Shown here one piece after another: positions 1-10,321 of a DNA stretch of 64,000 nucleotides. Every line of letters starts with the position of its first letter. Position 1 is the stretch's first letter. The DNA comes from Bolinopsis microptera. Taxonomy: Eukaryota > Ctenophora > Tentaculata > Lobata > Bolinopsidae. A program made the position numbers and the translations under genes. The stretch spans positions 15,476,169 to 15,540,168 of the forward strand of contig NC_087072.1 of NCBI RefSeq assembly GCF_026151205.1. Reading direction: 5' to 3'. The notes beneath the pieces were generated by a model. The model saw only the letters and a list, made by a program, of their open reading frames with translations. It was not told where the DNA came from and ran no database searches.

Positions 1-1124
1 TTCTATATGCGCGGATCAGAGCAACTCACACAATTGACGTCACAGGTTCAAATTGTTTTGGCTGGATATCTCGGCGCGCGAATGAAATACAACTTTGCGG
101 ATTTCACTAAAGTGGTTTATACGATTAATGTAATAAAAGGATTTGCACGAGAAAAAAACTTTTTCTAAGGTCCCCTCATCCTTTAAAATGCCGAATTTCG
201 AATGTTGAGGCAAAGAATTGATTTCCAGCGTATTTCAGCTCAAATCAGTCTCTAGATCTTGAGCTGAAATGTTTAAAAAATGCTAAGTCTTAATTTCAAT
301 CAACTGCAGTTATGTGTACTATGTAGTGTAAGATAAATATTCTATATGATATGCAATATCGCGTTTCTTATAGGAGTAAGTGCAGCTGTGGTAGGATTTG
401 AGTGGCACCCGACTAGTACTCTAGTACCACCATCAGACTTATGGTAGTCGGGTGGCGCGCACGAGCGGGAGGGAAGTATACGGTTACATAATATGAATTC
501 GAATGAAGCATTTCTAAATAAACTATAACCTAGGGAAAGCAAGGATTTGTAAGGTGCCAAACGTTCATCTACAACTATAGTCTATATAATATAAACAACT
601 ATATACAACTATATATACAACTTATACAAGTGATAGAAAACTATCGATTCGTGACGAGAGTAGTAATTCATTCAATAACATAATAAGAGGAATATTTAAT
701 AACTCCCAGGATTTCTTGGAAATCCTGCACATCCTGCTTGGCGAGCTTTGTGTGGCACAATCTCCGGTCACGAACGAGATTTTGACTTGCTGGACTTGTG
801 TTTCTCTTTTAGAGTTCTCCAATCGTCTGTTGGCTGTGCCAGGATCTTATCCGGGATCCTCAGACATCTCCACGCTTATCCAGCCAGTAATTACAGATAC
901 AGAGATAGAGTATATTGCCGGGTTGTTATTAAATTTCTAGATTATGATTTTCAGGCCGTTTCACACCTAGTACTAGTAGTATGTTGATATTAATGAAAAT
1001 GTACGCTCAAACTTTGAGAACATTTTATATGCGACTTGAAATGTGAGTTTTAAAAAACAGAAATCGTGAAATGATAATATTAATAAGATATCATACTAAA
1101 ATCTACTAGACCATAGACCCTTAT
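1..1124. other. No supported gene
   Basis: AT-rich DNA with no coding exon I can defend. A more GC-balanced patch at about 690-900 reads open on both strands but has no recognisable protein motif or splice context. Confidence 0.5.
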
Positions 1125-1292
1125 TTAAGAATCAGCTTGTACCTCGGAGTTGAATTCTTCGAGTTGCACTTTCAGAACCTCCGGTAGTGCTGTCAGAGGG
1201 GAAACTCCTCCCAAAACCGCTGTCGAGATTTTCTTTAAAGCCGGCTGAACCGCAGGCATCGAGAATATCGAAGACAAGAAAACATCTGACAT
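1125..1292 (-). CDS. Orphan terminal exon or 55-residue ORF
   Basis: A 168-nt open frame ending in TAA at 1127-1125 encodes 55 residues, starting MSDVFLSSIF and ending EVQADS. Immediately upstream in the sense direction is a good 3' splice site (TTTGTAG before ATG), and the preceding in-frame codon is the TAG of that site. So this is either a phase-0 terminal exon of a gene extending to the right, or a small ORF starting at its own ATG. The exon is noticeably richer in G and C than its surroundings, as real exons here are. I do not recognise the protein and found no certain partner exon; the orphan exon at 6025-6210 lies on the same strand and has a compatible phase. Confidence 0.4.
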   Translation of the reverse strand: MSDVFLSSIFSMPAVQPALKKISTAVLGGVSPLTALPEVLKVQLEEFNSEVQADS

Positions 1293-1726
1293 CTACAAAT
1301 TACAATTATAATACTTGGCCTATACTAGATGTTTTAGTTTATAGTTTATTAACGTTGTCTAGGTAACCACTACTTAGCAACAATGGTGCAACGTGTAGTT
1401 AACAGGTTAACGAGACTGCACGTGAACAAAGACCGATGTCATAACTACAACTTAAACTATAACTACACATTCCGCGGAAGCGTGCCTATACTGATCACAT
1501 GGAAACTTTAACGCCAAAAAGTGTTCCTGCGCTGATCGAATGATCATAAAACTACATGTGATTCACTCAGCACTGCACAATAGATTGGCCAGTCGCAGAC
1601 ATAGCAACGAACTTTCGTAGTGAGATAAAAACTACTGCTTCATAATTCCATGACTTGTTCCTCGCAGTGAGTATGGCAATGTAAGTGGGAACTGCATCAT
1701 AGCTAACTGTAAGTAATTTTAAGGGC

Positions 1727-2055
1727 CGGGGTCGTTCACATATTACGTAATCAGCCGAGGGGGGAGAGGGTTCCCAAATGATTACGGTTGATTACCGTTA
1801 ATTCAAATTCCACTCAATTTCACTCTGATAGTGATAAAATTTAGGAATGGATCGGGTATCCAGCTCATAATGATTAACCGGTAGCATGAAACGTAGAGGA
1901 AAGTTTTTTTCCAGGGAAAAAAGTCAGGCCATGATTACGTAATTTTGCTGGGGGTGAGTCTTGATTACGGTTGATTACGGTTGATTACGGTTGATTACGG
2001 AGGGAGATACAAATTGCTAAAATATTGATTACGTAATAATATGTGAATAACCCCT
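1727..2055. repeat. MITE family 1, copy 1
   Basis: Palindromic element with ends GGGTCGTTCACATATTACGT and a diverged inverted copy near 2030-2055. Related copies are at 22882-23303 and 52775-52939. The interior shares GGAATGGATCGGGTATCC and TAGCATGAAACGTAGAG with the copy at 22882. It is non-coding. Confidence 0.7.
1961..2000. repeat. Tandem repeat (TTGATTACGG)x4
   Basis: Four exact head-to-tail copies of a 10-bp unit inside the MITE. The unit resembles the element's own terminal GATTACGTAATC-like sequence, so it probably arose by slippage there. Confidence 0.85.
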
Positions 2056-2333
2056 AAGTAGGTGTGATGCTTTAAGGTCCACTCCGAGATTATACTATGA
2101 AACCATGCTACTTCGTTCGTTTCACGTACAACGCGGCAAGATAATGTGGCCAGTTCGATGTAATTTACAAGTCAAATCAGATGGGCAAGTATGCATTTGC
2201 TGAAGCTCGTGGGAGGAGAGTGATGGAAATGTACATTAAGCAGCAAAATCAGGGTGCCAAATTGTTTTCGGAAACAATAGTACTGGGTGGCCCAGGTTCC
2301 AGATTTCTTTACCCACACGCAACTCTTGAATAA

Positions 2334-4067
2334 CTCAGAACTTAAGTACTTCTAGGGAAGTTGTACTTCTAAGGAAGATTCGACTTCTTCAACTCGTCTT
2401 GAGATCTGTGTCAGGTAACATTGTCTTTACATTGTCCAACAATTTCCACCAACTCGACATTGTATTTTGCCCCCTTCAATTTTGAACAGGGTCTTTGTTC
2501 GGTTTTGGGTTAGTGTTAGCGGCATAGTTACTGGTTAGGGATATAGTAAGCTAGGTTGGCTCTCAAAAGACTTTCTAGTGGCAACAAGCCTATTTTACTG
2601 ACTGTTTTTGAGTTGTATTCAAGGCATTTCCATGTAATGTGATGTAATGTTATGTGATTTAATGCAATGCAATGTGATGTGACTATAAATAATGAGTGAT
2701 AAGCATTTGAACAGTGGATATTTGTGCTTACTGCTTACCGCATTCTCAGAAGGAGGACAGTTTTTCGGTTTCTTCTTACGCCAACTTCGTTTGACAGATT
2801 TGACAGAGTGCCCCATATTTCAAGAAACGAAGCTATCGAAAACAAAACTCAGAGTTGAGAGAAGGGGAAGTAATAAACAGCCCTGCAACAGGTAATGATA
2901 GGAGACTCGAAACTCAATTATTGAGTCACACAATACCTTATTTCCCAGATAGGTTGGAAAATGTTCAGGTAGTCGCAGTGGGAGAATATTTTATAATCAA
3001 ATTGTTTAGGATTGGGTTTCTTTCATAGCATATGACAAATCTAAAACTCAAACTCATGACAAAAACATAGCAAGATATGTGCATAAATTGTATGGTACTG
3101 ATTGAGTATCATTGCTGGAGGAATAAGCAAAGGATCAACGTCTGTTTTACACCAAGAGAGTTAGTATTTAAACGATTTCAAGAAGTACTAATAATACGTC
3201 GAGTCACAAGTTTGACTTAAATAGATGAAGAAAAAAAAGCCGTCGGACAATGAAACGGGTGAATCAAATATAGGCAATAAGTATTGGAGACAAAATGACC
3301 AGATACACAAATGATGTTGTAAACTATGTAAAGGGAGATACGCTGAACTAATGTAATGCAATTTATAAATTACAGTTCCCATTGTCCAATGGACAATGTC
3401 CATGCCAGAGAACACATAATTTTATGAATAAGATGATCTGTTTATTTCCCAAATGATACAATCACTCTCAGTCTCAAAAGCCTTCTTTTGATCTGAGTTC
3501 TCGCTGTTTTTTATTGAATGATATGCAGCAATGTGGTGTATAATAAGTGATAACTTTATTTGTATTTTATTTGATACGCCTCTTCAGCTTTCCTCTGTGC
3601 TTATGATCTAATTAAAGTTTTATGGATAGTTTTTTCATGGTATACCGCTTGAATTGTTGCGATAAATTGGACCAATTAAAAAAGTGATCTGCCATTCATG
3701 TAATATTGTACATTCGTGCTTGATATAATTATTATAATTTATAATATCATATACTGCTTGAAGTTTAAAAGCTGCAGTCTGAACTTATGCACATGTTGTA
3801 CGCAATCATGCTCCTGACACACACTCACTCACTCATATCTCGGTATTCACCATCTGACCTAAGACCCTTTCGATGTAAAGGGTTTTATATCACGTCACGC
3901 AAAAAGTAATGGGACGAGAAAATACGAACATTTGATGGACGAAATCAAATCTTGACGGATCTCAGCTCAGCCAAGAACTAAGGAGGACGTCCACGATGTA
4001 ATACTAATAGTGAACTAAGTGAAGATAAGTAAAATGAATAACGAACATAACGTTAAAGTTAAACCTA
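2334..4067. other. No supported gene
   Basis: AT-rich intergenic DNA. A minus-strand ATG at 2816 opens a short basic frame that runs into a possible 5' splice site (GTAAGC), but nothing downstream confirms it as an exon. Confidence 0.5.
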
Positions 4068-4069
4068 TA

Positions 4070-4738
4070 CAGTAAAACCCCGATGTTTCGAACAGTTGTC
4101 TCACCGATTCCAAAGTGTAGGGCAACTGAAGAGGAGGATTTACCGCTCTTCAACATTTTTATCACTTCTCTCTTCTGTCCGATGGTTAGAGGTTTTCGAT
4201 TAGAGGAAGGAGATTCTCCGGTAGATATAGTGGAATTAGATCGCTTCATGATGTACGGCTGATGTACAGACTAAATATGGATATATTGACTTGGGATAGA
4301 TTGACTTGATACGAGATCCCTTGCTGCAGTGCTTATATAGATGAGCAATACGCAAGCTCGTGCGCCACACTGCTCATTGAATCACGTGACCATGTTCTCG
4401 TATAATGCCTTTGCTGCTGTGATGCTTGACAGTACTCCTATGACAGGGCACCACTGTGTTTGAGAAGGGTCAGTTCGTGCTACAGGGGAAATATGTGATC
4501 TGTTCCGATCTTAACATACAGATTTTGATACTGATAGCTAGTAATTACAGATTTCGATACGATTTGCGATGTACTACAAACTGCAAAGAAAGCAAGAATT
4601 TGATTGAATTTCTAACATGTTGATACTATTAAGTTACTGAGTGCAATCCCAACCTTTTTGGCCAATTTTGAACCCCAACAACCAAAACCCCGATTTACCG
4701 CGGGTTGTTAGCACCCGCAGTAAATCGGGGTTTAACTG
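4070..4738 (-). mobile_element. Internally deleted pogo/Tigger-like transposon
   Basis: The element is flanked by TA dinucleotides (4068-4069 and 4739-4740) and bounded by inverted ends, CAGTAAAACCCCGAT on the left and ATCGGGGTTTAACTG on the right. This matches the CAGT-start ends and TA target sites of the pogo group. Read on the minus strand it keeps the 5' half, including the transposase N-terminal helix-turn-helix exon at 4249-4110, and then runs straight into the opposite terminal repeat. The catalytic DDE region is missing. The right end contains a strong hairpin, with arms at about 4687-4704 and 4716-4733. Confidence 0.7.
4107..4249 (-). pseudogene. Transposase N-terminal HTH fragment (pogo/Jerky type)
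   Basis: The ATG at 4249 opens a frame with KPLTIGQKREVIKMLKSGKS followed by SSVALHFGIGETTVRNI. This is the CENP-B/pogo-type psq helix-turn-helix that binds the transposon ends. About 48 residues are recognisable before the frame runs into the terminal repeat. The second DNA-binding helix-turn-helix and the DDE nuclease are absent, so it cannot be an active transposase; at most it encodes a DNA-binding fragment. Confidence 0.65.
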
Positions 4739-4809
4739 TACTTTGAATTATCTCCTCGTCAAGATAACAATGTTTAACTGCCATGAAAAGTGGGTATCTT
4801 TGCATTTTT

Positions 4810-4962
4810 TACCTTAAACTTCACTAACTGGAGTTTACTCTTGTGTACTTGTTCGAATTTTTCCGGCCCATTGTCCATACTCACAGTTATTAGTCCTGGA
4901 GCCTTTGTGAGAGAGGCAGTCCAATATCGACATGATCACCTCGCACTAAAACCAACTTGAAA
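4810..4962 (-). pseudogene. Degenerate duplicate of the exon at 6025-6210
   Basis: The minus strand from ATG 4933 encodes MSILDCLSHKGSRT and, after a frame-breaking insertion of about 7 nt, a segment matching MDNGPDKFE of the exon at 6025-6210. Similarity extends into the sequence upstream of the ATG. The copy also lacks the distal part of that exon and reaches a GTAAAA-like donor early. It is best explained as a partial local duplication that lost coding function. Confidence 0.6.
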
Positions 4963-5262
4963 TCTAGAGTTGCGCTATGATCAAAGTGAATAAAATAAAT
5001 AGTAAAGGGGATATAATGGCTGACAGTGACGGTGGTGCTCGCCGGTACTCATGTGGTACTAATCAAGGTAACAATGACTCGAAACAGTAGACAAATTGTA
5101 CTCGTAGCTTTATTCACACACCAACTCATTAATCATTATAAACCTGAGAAACTCCTGTCTGAGAAACTTCTGTCAAGTTTTTAATTGTTTTATGAGTATG
5201 ACGATTGACCTGACTAGACATGTTTTGTTCTTCTTCTAATTTGATCAATCACAGATAAAAAA

Positions 5263-5312
5263 CTTCCTTCCGGAAGGAAGCTTCTAAAAGAAGCTTCTAA
5301 AAGAAGCTTCCA
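5263..5312. repeat. Clustered palindromes with GAANNTTC motifs
   Basis: A perfect 18-bp palindrome (CTTCCTTCCGGAAGGAAG, 5263-5280) is followed by two copies of AAGCTTCTAAAAG. Together they give several GAAnnTTC blocks in alternating orientation, the layout of heat-shock elements. There is no supported gene start beside it, so a regulatory role is only a possibility. Confidence 0.35.
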
Positions 5313-5399
5313 ACAGAACCCATATACAAGGTTCGACCGGGATCCCAGCTTAATCCCGGTCCCGGTAAAAATTGTCCGGGGCCAGTAATCCCGGTTCCG

Positions 5400-5563
5400 G
5401 TTAAAATGCCGAATTTTGTGATTTTCCGCCAGAACTCCAGGGGATTACGTCTCTGGGGCTTGTCCTTCAAATATCTGGTAATCTCGTTCCTTACCGCGTT
5501 GTTCGGAGATCCGGGCCCGTCTGAAGTACTGCGTAGGAGTTGGTCAGTTGGTTCCAACTCCAA
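5400..5563 (-). pseudogene. hAT transposase C-terminal remnant
   Basis: The minus-strand frame contains VRNEITRYLKDKPQRRNPLE followed by FWRKITKFGIL. This matches the start of the hAT family C-terminal dimerisation domain (E-x-x-x-Y-L...NPLEWW). The frame then passes into unrelated GC-rich sequence made of CCCGG-type repeats. Only about 30 residues are convincing, so this is a fossil fragment, not a gene. Confidence 0.5.
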
Positions 5564-6024
5564 GTCGCTGCATCAACGTCAATCTCTCTGACTGAGTCGT
5601 CAGTATCACTGTTTCTTCCCTTTTCGATATCACTGTCCGCACTGATTCTTGTACTCTTTCTTTGTCGGAAGTCAATCTCTCTCTTAGACAGTTAGACTAA
5701 GAAATCAGAAACTCTTTGGCGGCTTGAGATTTCTCTCTACAATTAGTAAAAACAGTTGCCTTGTAGGTAAAGAGTCGCTCTGATAAACCACAACACGACG
5801 GCTACTCGGACTTTAATAGATACGGATAACCAAATACCAGTAACTTATGTTTTATGCTAAAATCAAATGTAGAATAGTCTAGAAATCCAATACACTGATC
5901 AACCAACTTAATGACATTGACATAGAAAATAAAGCAATAGCAGATTGTTTAAATACTGCACCTATAACGTCATTATACATTATAAGATCAATACAAAGAA
6001 TATTGAAAGTTTGGCGATATTTAC

Positions 6025-6210
6025 CTTTATTTCATTTTCAGAGTTCATCTTGTAAACTAGACTTCTGTCAATCTTCTCAATCTTTTCACTGTTCTTAAAC
6101 TTGTCCACTAACTGGATTTGGCTCTTCTGAACTCGTTCGAACTTGTCCGGCCCATTGTCCATACTCATAGTCCTGGAGCCTTTGTGAGAGAAGCAGTCCA
6201 ATATCGACAT
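6025..6210 (-). CDS. Candidate first coding exon, unknown protein
   Basis: From ATG 6210 an open frame of exactly 62 codons ends at a 5' splice site, AAG before GTAAAT, leaving phase 0. The product starts MSILDCFSHKGSRT, is rich in Lys, Glu and Asp in its second half (KNSEKIEKIDRS) and contains no known domain. The frame runs past the donor into the intron for a few codons. A damaged duplicate lies at 4810-4962, which shows the exon was copied locally. I could not find the following exon; the stretch to its left holds hAT and pogo fragments. Confidence 0.4.
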
Positions 6211-6829
6211 GATCACCTCGCACTAAAACCAACTCTGACATGCAATTGCAAACCTCTGTCGAATTTTTCAAGTCAATATAAGAGTAGTTTCAAAAATAGT
6301 AAGGCTGGAAGGAGATAAGAATTTTGTAAAACGAAAAAAATATTCGTTTTTCTTCAGAGACAACAAAGATAGACGCACAGCATACTAATGAACAATGATA
6401 AAACTAACCGATGATCAATAACTTATATAGCTGTGCACCGTGTGAATGGAAGATACAATTCATGCACAGGTATTGTCTGCATGATACGTAATAGATGAAT
6501 ACATTTTATGACAAGGATGACCGACTCTTTTGCTGATAGTGTCCGCCCACTACTGGAAATAATGCAAATATAGCAATGTTTACGACTATATTTTCCGATT
6601 AATAATTCGGCAACTAAACTTTAATATATTCTTCTCCAGACTAAGCATAAACGATATAAACGGTGTTTAATTTACTACTAGTAAAATTCTCGAGCAACTC
6701 CTAAAAATAATTTTCGATACGTTCAACACTACATTTTAAAAATGGTTTAAGACTTTTTAGTGGGTCAGTTTACAATTACTATTAGTTCTTGTTTTACATT
6801 TCCAGAGTCCCTAACTCAAACTGACTACC

Positions 6830-7270
6830 TTATCGGACCTTATTTTACCGGACATTAAATGAACGGACATAATTATGAACGGACATTAAAATGAACACTC
6901 GAAGGCATTCAAAACCATTAAAAATCCAAATTTGTTCATCTTTTTTTGGCGTTTTTAAAATTTGAGCAGATAATTTGTAAATAAATTTGTCGTACAGTTA
7001 GCAAGAAAAGCAGTCGTTGAGCAGTTATGTGTCAAAATATCTGTCATATATCAGTGTCTATGATTAAGAAAGTTGTGTAAAAAGAACAGATACAAAATAT
7101 GACCAGATTTGATGAGCATATCACAGGTCATCTCTGTCCAATAGGTTTTCGTGCATCAAATATTCCGTGCTTAAACTATAAAGCATCGCCATCAGAAATG
7201 CCCGCTTTTTGAAAACCATTTTGTTTTTATTAGACCACCTCGTTCCTGCATTTCATGTAAGCTTTTACAT
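6830..7270 (+). repeat. MITE family 2, truncated copy
   Basis: It begins TTATCGGACCTTATTT, then CGGACATT repeats, and stays alignable with the left half of the element at 21685-22592 up to the TCCTGCATTTCA segment. The right half and right terminal repeat are missing. Confidence 0.6.
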
Positions 7271-7513
7271 ATGTGTAGGTAGATACTAACTCTGAAGAAG
7301 TGAACGAGGAAGCCGAAGATCAAGAAAATGACAATGCCATAATGTGATACTAAGAATATTTAAATTTTATAATAACTTTTTTCATTGATTCAATGATACA
7401 CTTATAGTTTATTGACTTTATTCCGATGATAGAAATTAAATTTGACAGACATTAAAAAGTTACCATATCCTAGACATGAGTTCGCAGTAGAATAATTTTG
7501 GATCAGACCTTAA

Positions 7514-8181
7514 GGGGAGATACACCAAAAACGTTTTTGCTCCGAACATCGATTTTATTTCATATTATGGTTAAATAGACAAAAAGAATAAGATTGCACA
7601 CCTTCAAAAATTTTTAAAAATATTCCCTCATCGAGAAAAAAGATATTTTTCTTTTTCGAAAATTTTTAAAATTTGGAGAAGTCTGTCATGTTTAGGGCAC
7701 ATTTCATACCTTAAAACTCAAAACTGAGAGAAATCCTGTTCCAAAAAGTTTGATATGATCATCAGCTACACTCACAAGAATTTTAGAAGCGATATCTGAT
7801 GACCTGGGCGAGTGGTAAAATGTACAACTTTGGTGGTAGGCAAAAATCCCAATTTTTCTTTTTTTACCTTGTTCGGTCTGTAACTTGGTCATTTATTGTT
7901 CTATTATATAATCCTCTAAAGGGTTGTCTTGTACGGAGTGTAAGGAATGTTCAGTAAAAAAATCAGCCAAAAAACTTTTAAACTGGCCGAACTATCGGTA
8001 TTACAGTGGTAGACTTCTCCAAATTTTAAAAATTTTCGAAAAAGAAAAATATTTTTTTTCTCGATGAGGGAATATTTTTAAAAAATTTTGAAGGTGTGCA
8101 ATCTTATTTTTTTTGTCTATTTAACCATAATATAAAATAAAATTGATGTTCGGGGCAAAAACGTTTTTGGTGTATCTCCCC
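7514..8181. mobile_element. TTAA-flanked MITE with long inverted arms
   Basis: Inverted arms of roughly 170 bp start GGGGAGATACACCAAAAACG at 7514 and end with its complement at 8181. TTAA is present directly on both sides (7510-7513, 8182-8185), as expected for elements that duplicate TTAA. The arms differ at a handful of positions and single-base indels. The interior of about 320 bp has no meaningful ORF. Confidence 0.75.
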
Positions 8182-8369
8182 TTAAACGGAAAGACATAAA
8201 CTGTCCACCCCCAGTTTAACTGTAGTTTTACTGATTTTATTTGCATTGATGCTCATTACTTAAAATGTGTATAAAACAATGAAAATAAATTCATCGCTCA
8301 TTAAATACAGATTGGAGATATATGTATGGACGATCAATGGAAATCGGTGACTCATAAATTACTGGACAG

Positions 8370-8985
8370 CAGGCACGTAGCCAGGGGGGGGGCTAGGGGG
8401 GCGGGAGCCCCCCCCCCCCCCCGGAAAAAATCGAACCCCAGAAAAAAGATAAGCCCCCTAGTCCCCATGGTCGCCTGGTAACTGGGCTGTGTTTATGACT
8501 GCAGTCAGTCAAAGATTTGAACTGTGGTTTAGTAAATATATGTCATTAAATCCAAGCAAACATTCTAGAAGACTTCTATAATTATAGTCAATAGTGTCCC
8601 CTAGACCGTAGGAAATGTAAAAATCTTAAGACGATGAGGCCTGAGTAAGTCGTAAATTCTGATTGGAGAATGCAGATTGCTGTTGTGAAGTTACCAAATT
8701 TACGTGAGTACTTGATTCTTTTCAATCCCAGTTTATTGCTGTCCTACAAATTTCTTTAATGCCAAATGTCGTCTAAAACACCCTGTTTCGCAAAAAATTT
8801 CCGGGGGGCTGCGCCCCCCCTAGCCCCCGCCAAGGGGCTCCGCCCCTGGACCCCGCTGGGGGCTGCGCCCCCAGACCCCTGCCACAGCTTGCTCGCTTCG
8901 CTCGCTGCGCAGCTTGATTGGACGCGTCGGCTCGCTTCGCTCGCCGACAGCCCCCCCTCAAAGAAAAATCCTGGCTACGTCCCTG
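8370..8985. mobile_element. hAT-type MITE with 8-bp target duplication
   Basis: Ends CAGGCACGTAGCCAGG and CCTGGCTACGTCCCTG form an imperfect inverted repeat. The 8-bp CTGGACAG is present on both sides (8362-8369 and 8986-8993). CAG-starting ends with an 8-bp duplication are the hallmark of the hAT superfamily. A G/C homopolymer stretch lies at 8385-8422. The right third is very GC-rich, made of short palindromes such as GGGGGCTGCGCCCCC. No transposase is encoded. Confidence 0.8.
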
Positions 8986-8993
8986 CTGGACAG

Positions 8994-9549
8994 CGCCATC
9001 CTCTCCCTCCGGCTCCACCAAATCTTCAATTTTGTAAGACAAGTAAGCCTGAGGTCCCCGAGCAACTCATAAAAAACGGCTTGCAAATTTTTCGATGGAC
9101 ACTTTACGCACGATTGACACACAGTTAAATATATATAAAAATCAGTTCATGTACGATTAATACACAAACACACGCCACACGGTTAATACACGGTTAGTAC
9201 ACGGTTAGTACACGGTTAGTACACGGTTAGTACACGGTTGAGTGGACGAGTGGTTTACGTACGGCTGACGTACAGTTAACATACAGACAAAAATTTGACA
9301 GTGATCTTTGACATGATGCGCAAACGTGAGACTTTCTCATTTTATTATTATACACAATTATGTTAAGAGTTAGACACAAAGAGCGGTATGTGTTTGTGGG
9401 ATCGAATTAAAGGGGGACAGGTTAATAATAGCTTTTGTTACTTATATAATATTAATGGGTAGCTATTGTCATTAAATTACCTTCTTTATCTTCAGGCATC
9501 TTTGGATCTTGAAAACACAGCCATTAATAAACACGCCTATATAAATATA
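8994..9549. other. No gene; 11-bp tandem repeat at 9176-9240
   Basis: About five copies of TACACGGTTAG stand head to tail at 9176-9240, preceded by looser variants of the same ACGGTT/ACGATT unit from about 9105. Nothing else is recognisable. Confidence 0.6.
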
Positions 9550-10319
9550 CAGGGTGGGCCAAAAGTCAGTGGGCCTACGTTGGCCTTAATAGCTCAGTCA
9601 CTGAGTGCCCAATTGAAATAATTGTTTCTGGTATGACTTACTTCCACCACTGGTTCGAGGAATTTGTCAAATCGATAAATATTAGAGTTCATTTTTTTCG
9701 AATGAAGGTTCATTTTTGCATTTATTTGATAGTTTTGATAGTCGAATCGAGCTAAATTTTATTGAATTGTGTTTGGCCATTCGAATTACGTTTGTCCTGA
9801 AAAAATTAGAACTGTAACTTCTCAGATGACAGAGATATGAAGCATAACGAGTTTATTCATTTATACGTGTGATCAAGTGATTGGTTTAGCTAATCACGTG
9901 ATTAGGTGACCCCGTTAACCACCTCGTTAAACATTATGGGAATTGTTAAGGGTGCCCAGTTAAGGTGTCGTGTCACGGTGTCACATAATCACCCAGTCAA
10001 TGTTGTTAACGAGATACAGAAAATGCTTGATAACTTCGTCACTTCTAATCCGTTTTGCCTCATGTTTTCAGATCATATGCAACACTTAATAATCTACCGT
10101 CTCTGAAAAAAATAGGCATTCAGCATGTTCAGAGAAAACAATATAGGTGTTTTAATATTGAATGGGCGTGGTCTAAAATATTCGAATTTTCAAATTTTGA
10201 CGACGAAATCCTCGAACCAGTAAATACAGTATGCCATCTGCAAAGCAACAGCTCTCAAATATAAAACACTGCGGAGCTATTAAGGCCAACGTATGCCCAC
10301 TGACTTTTGGCCCACCCTG
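9550..10319. mobile_element. Mariner-like MITE, copy 1
   Basis: A 770-bp element flanked by TA on both sides. Its ends, CAGGGTGGGCCAAAAGTCAG and complement, belong to inverted repeats of about 46 bp with one mismatch. A second copy of 767 bp is at 33401-34167. TA flanks and CAGGGTG-type ends fit the Tc1/mariner group. The short ORFs inside are not conserved as proteins between the copies, so it is non-autonomous. Confidence 0.8.
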
Positions 10320-10321
10320 TA

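Noticed and set aside
1961..2000. CRISPR-like or telomere-like array
   Set aside because: The repeats are direct, spacer-free and only four units; the genome is eukaryotic and the array lies inside a MITE.
8766..9128. 120-codon frame rich in Pro and Ala
   Set aside because: Translation of GC-rich palindromes in the hAT MITE; it crosses the element's right boundary.
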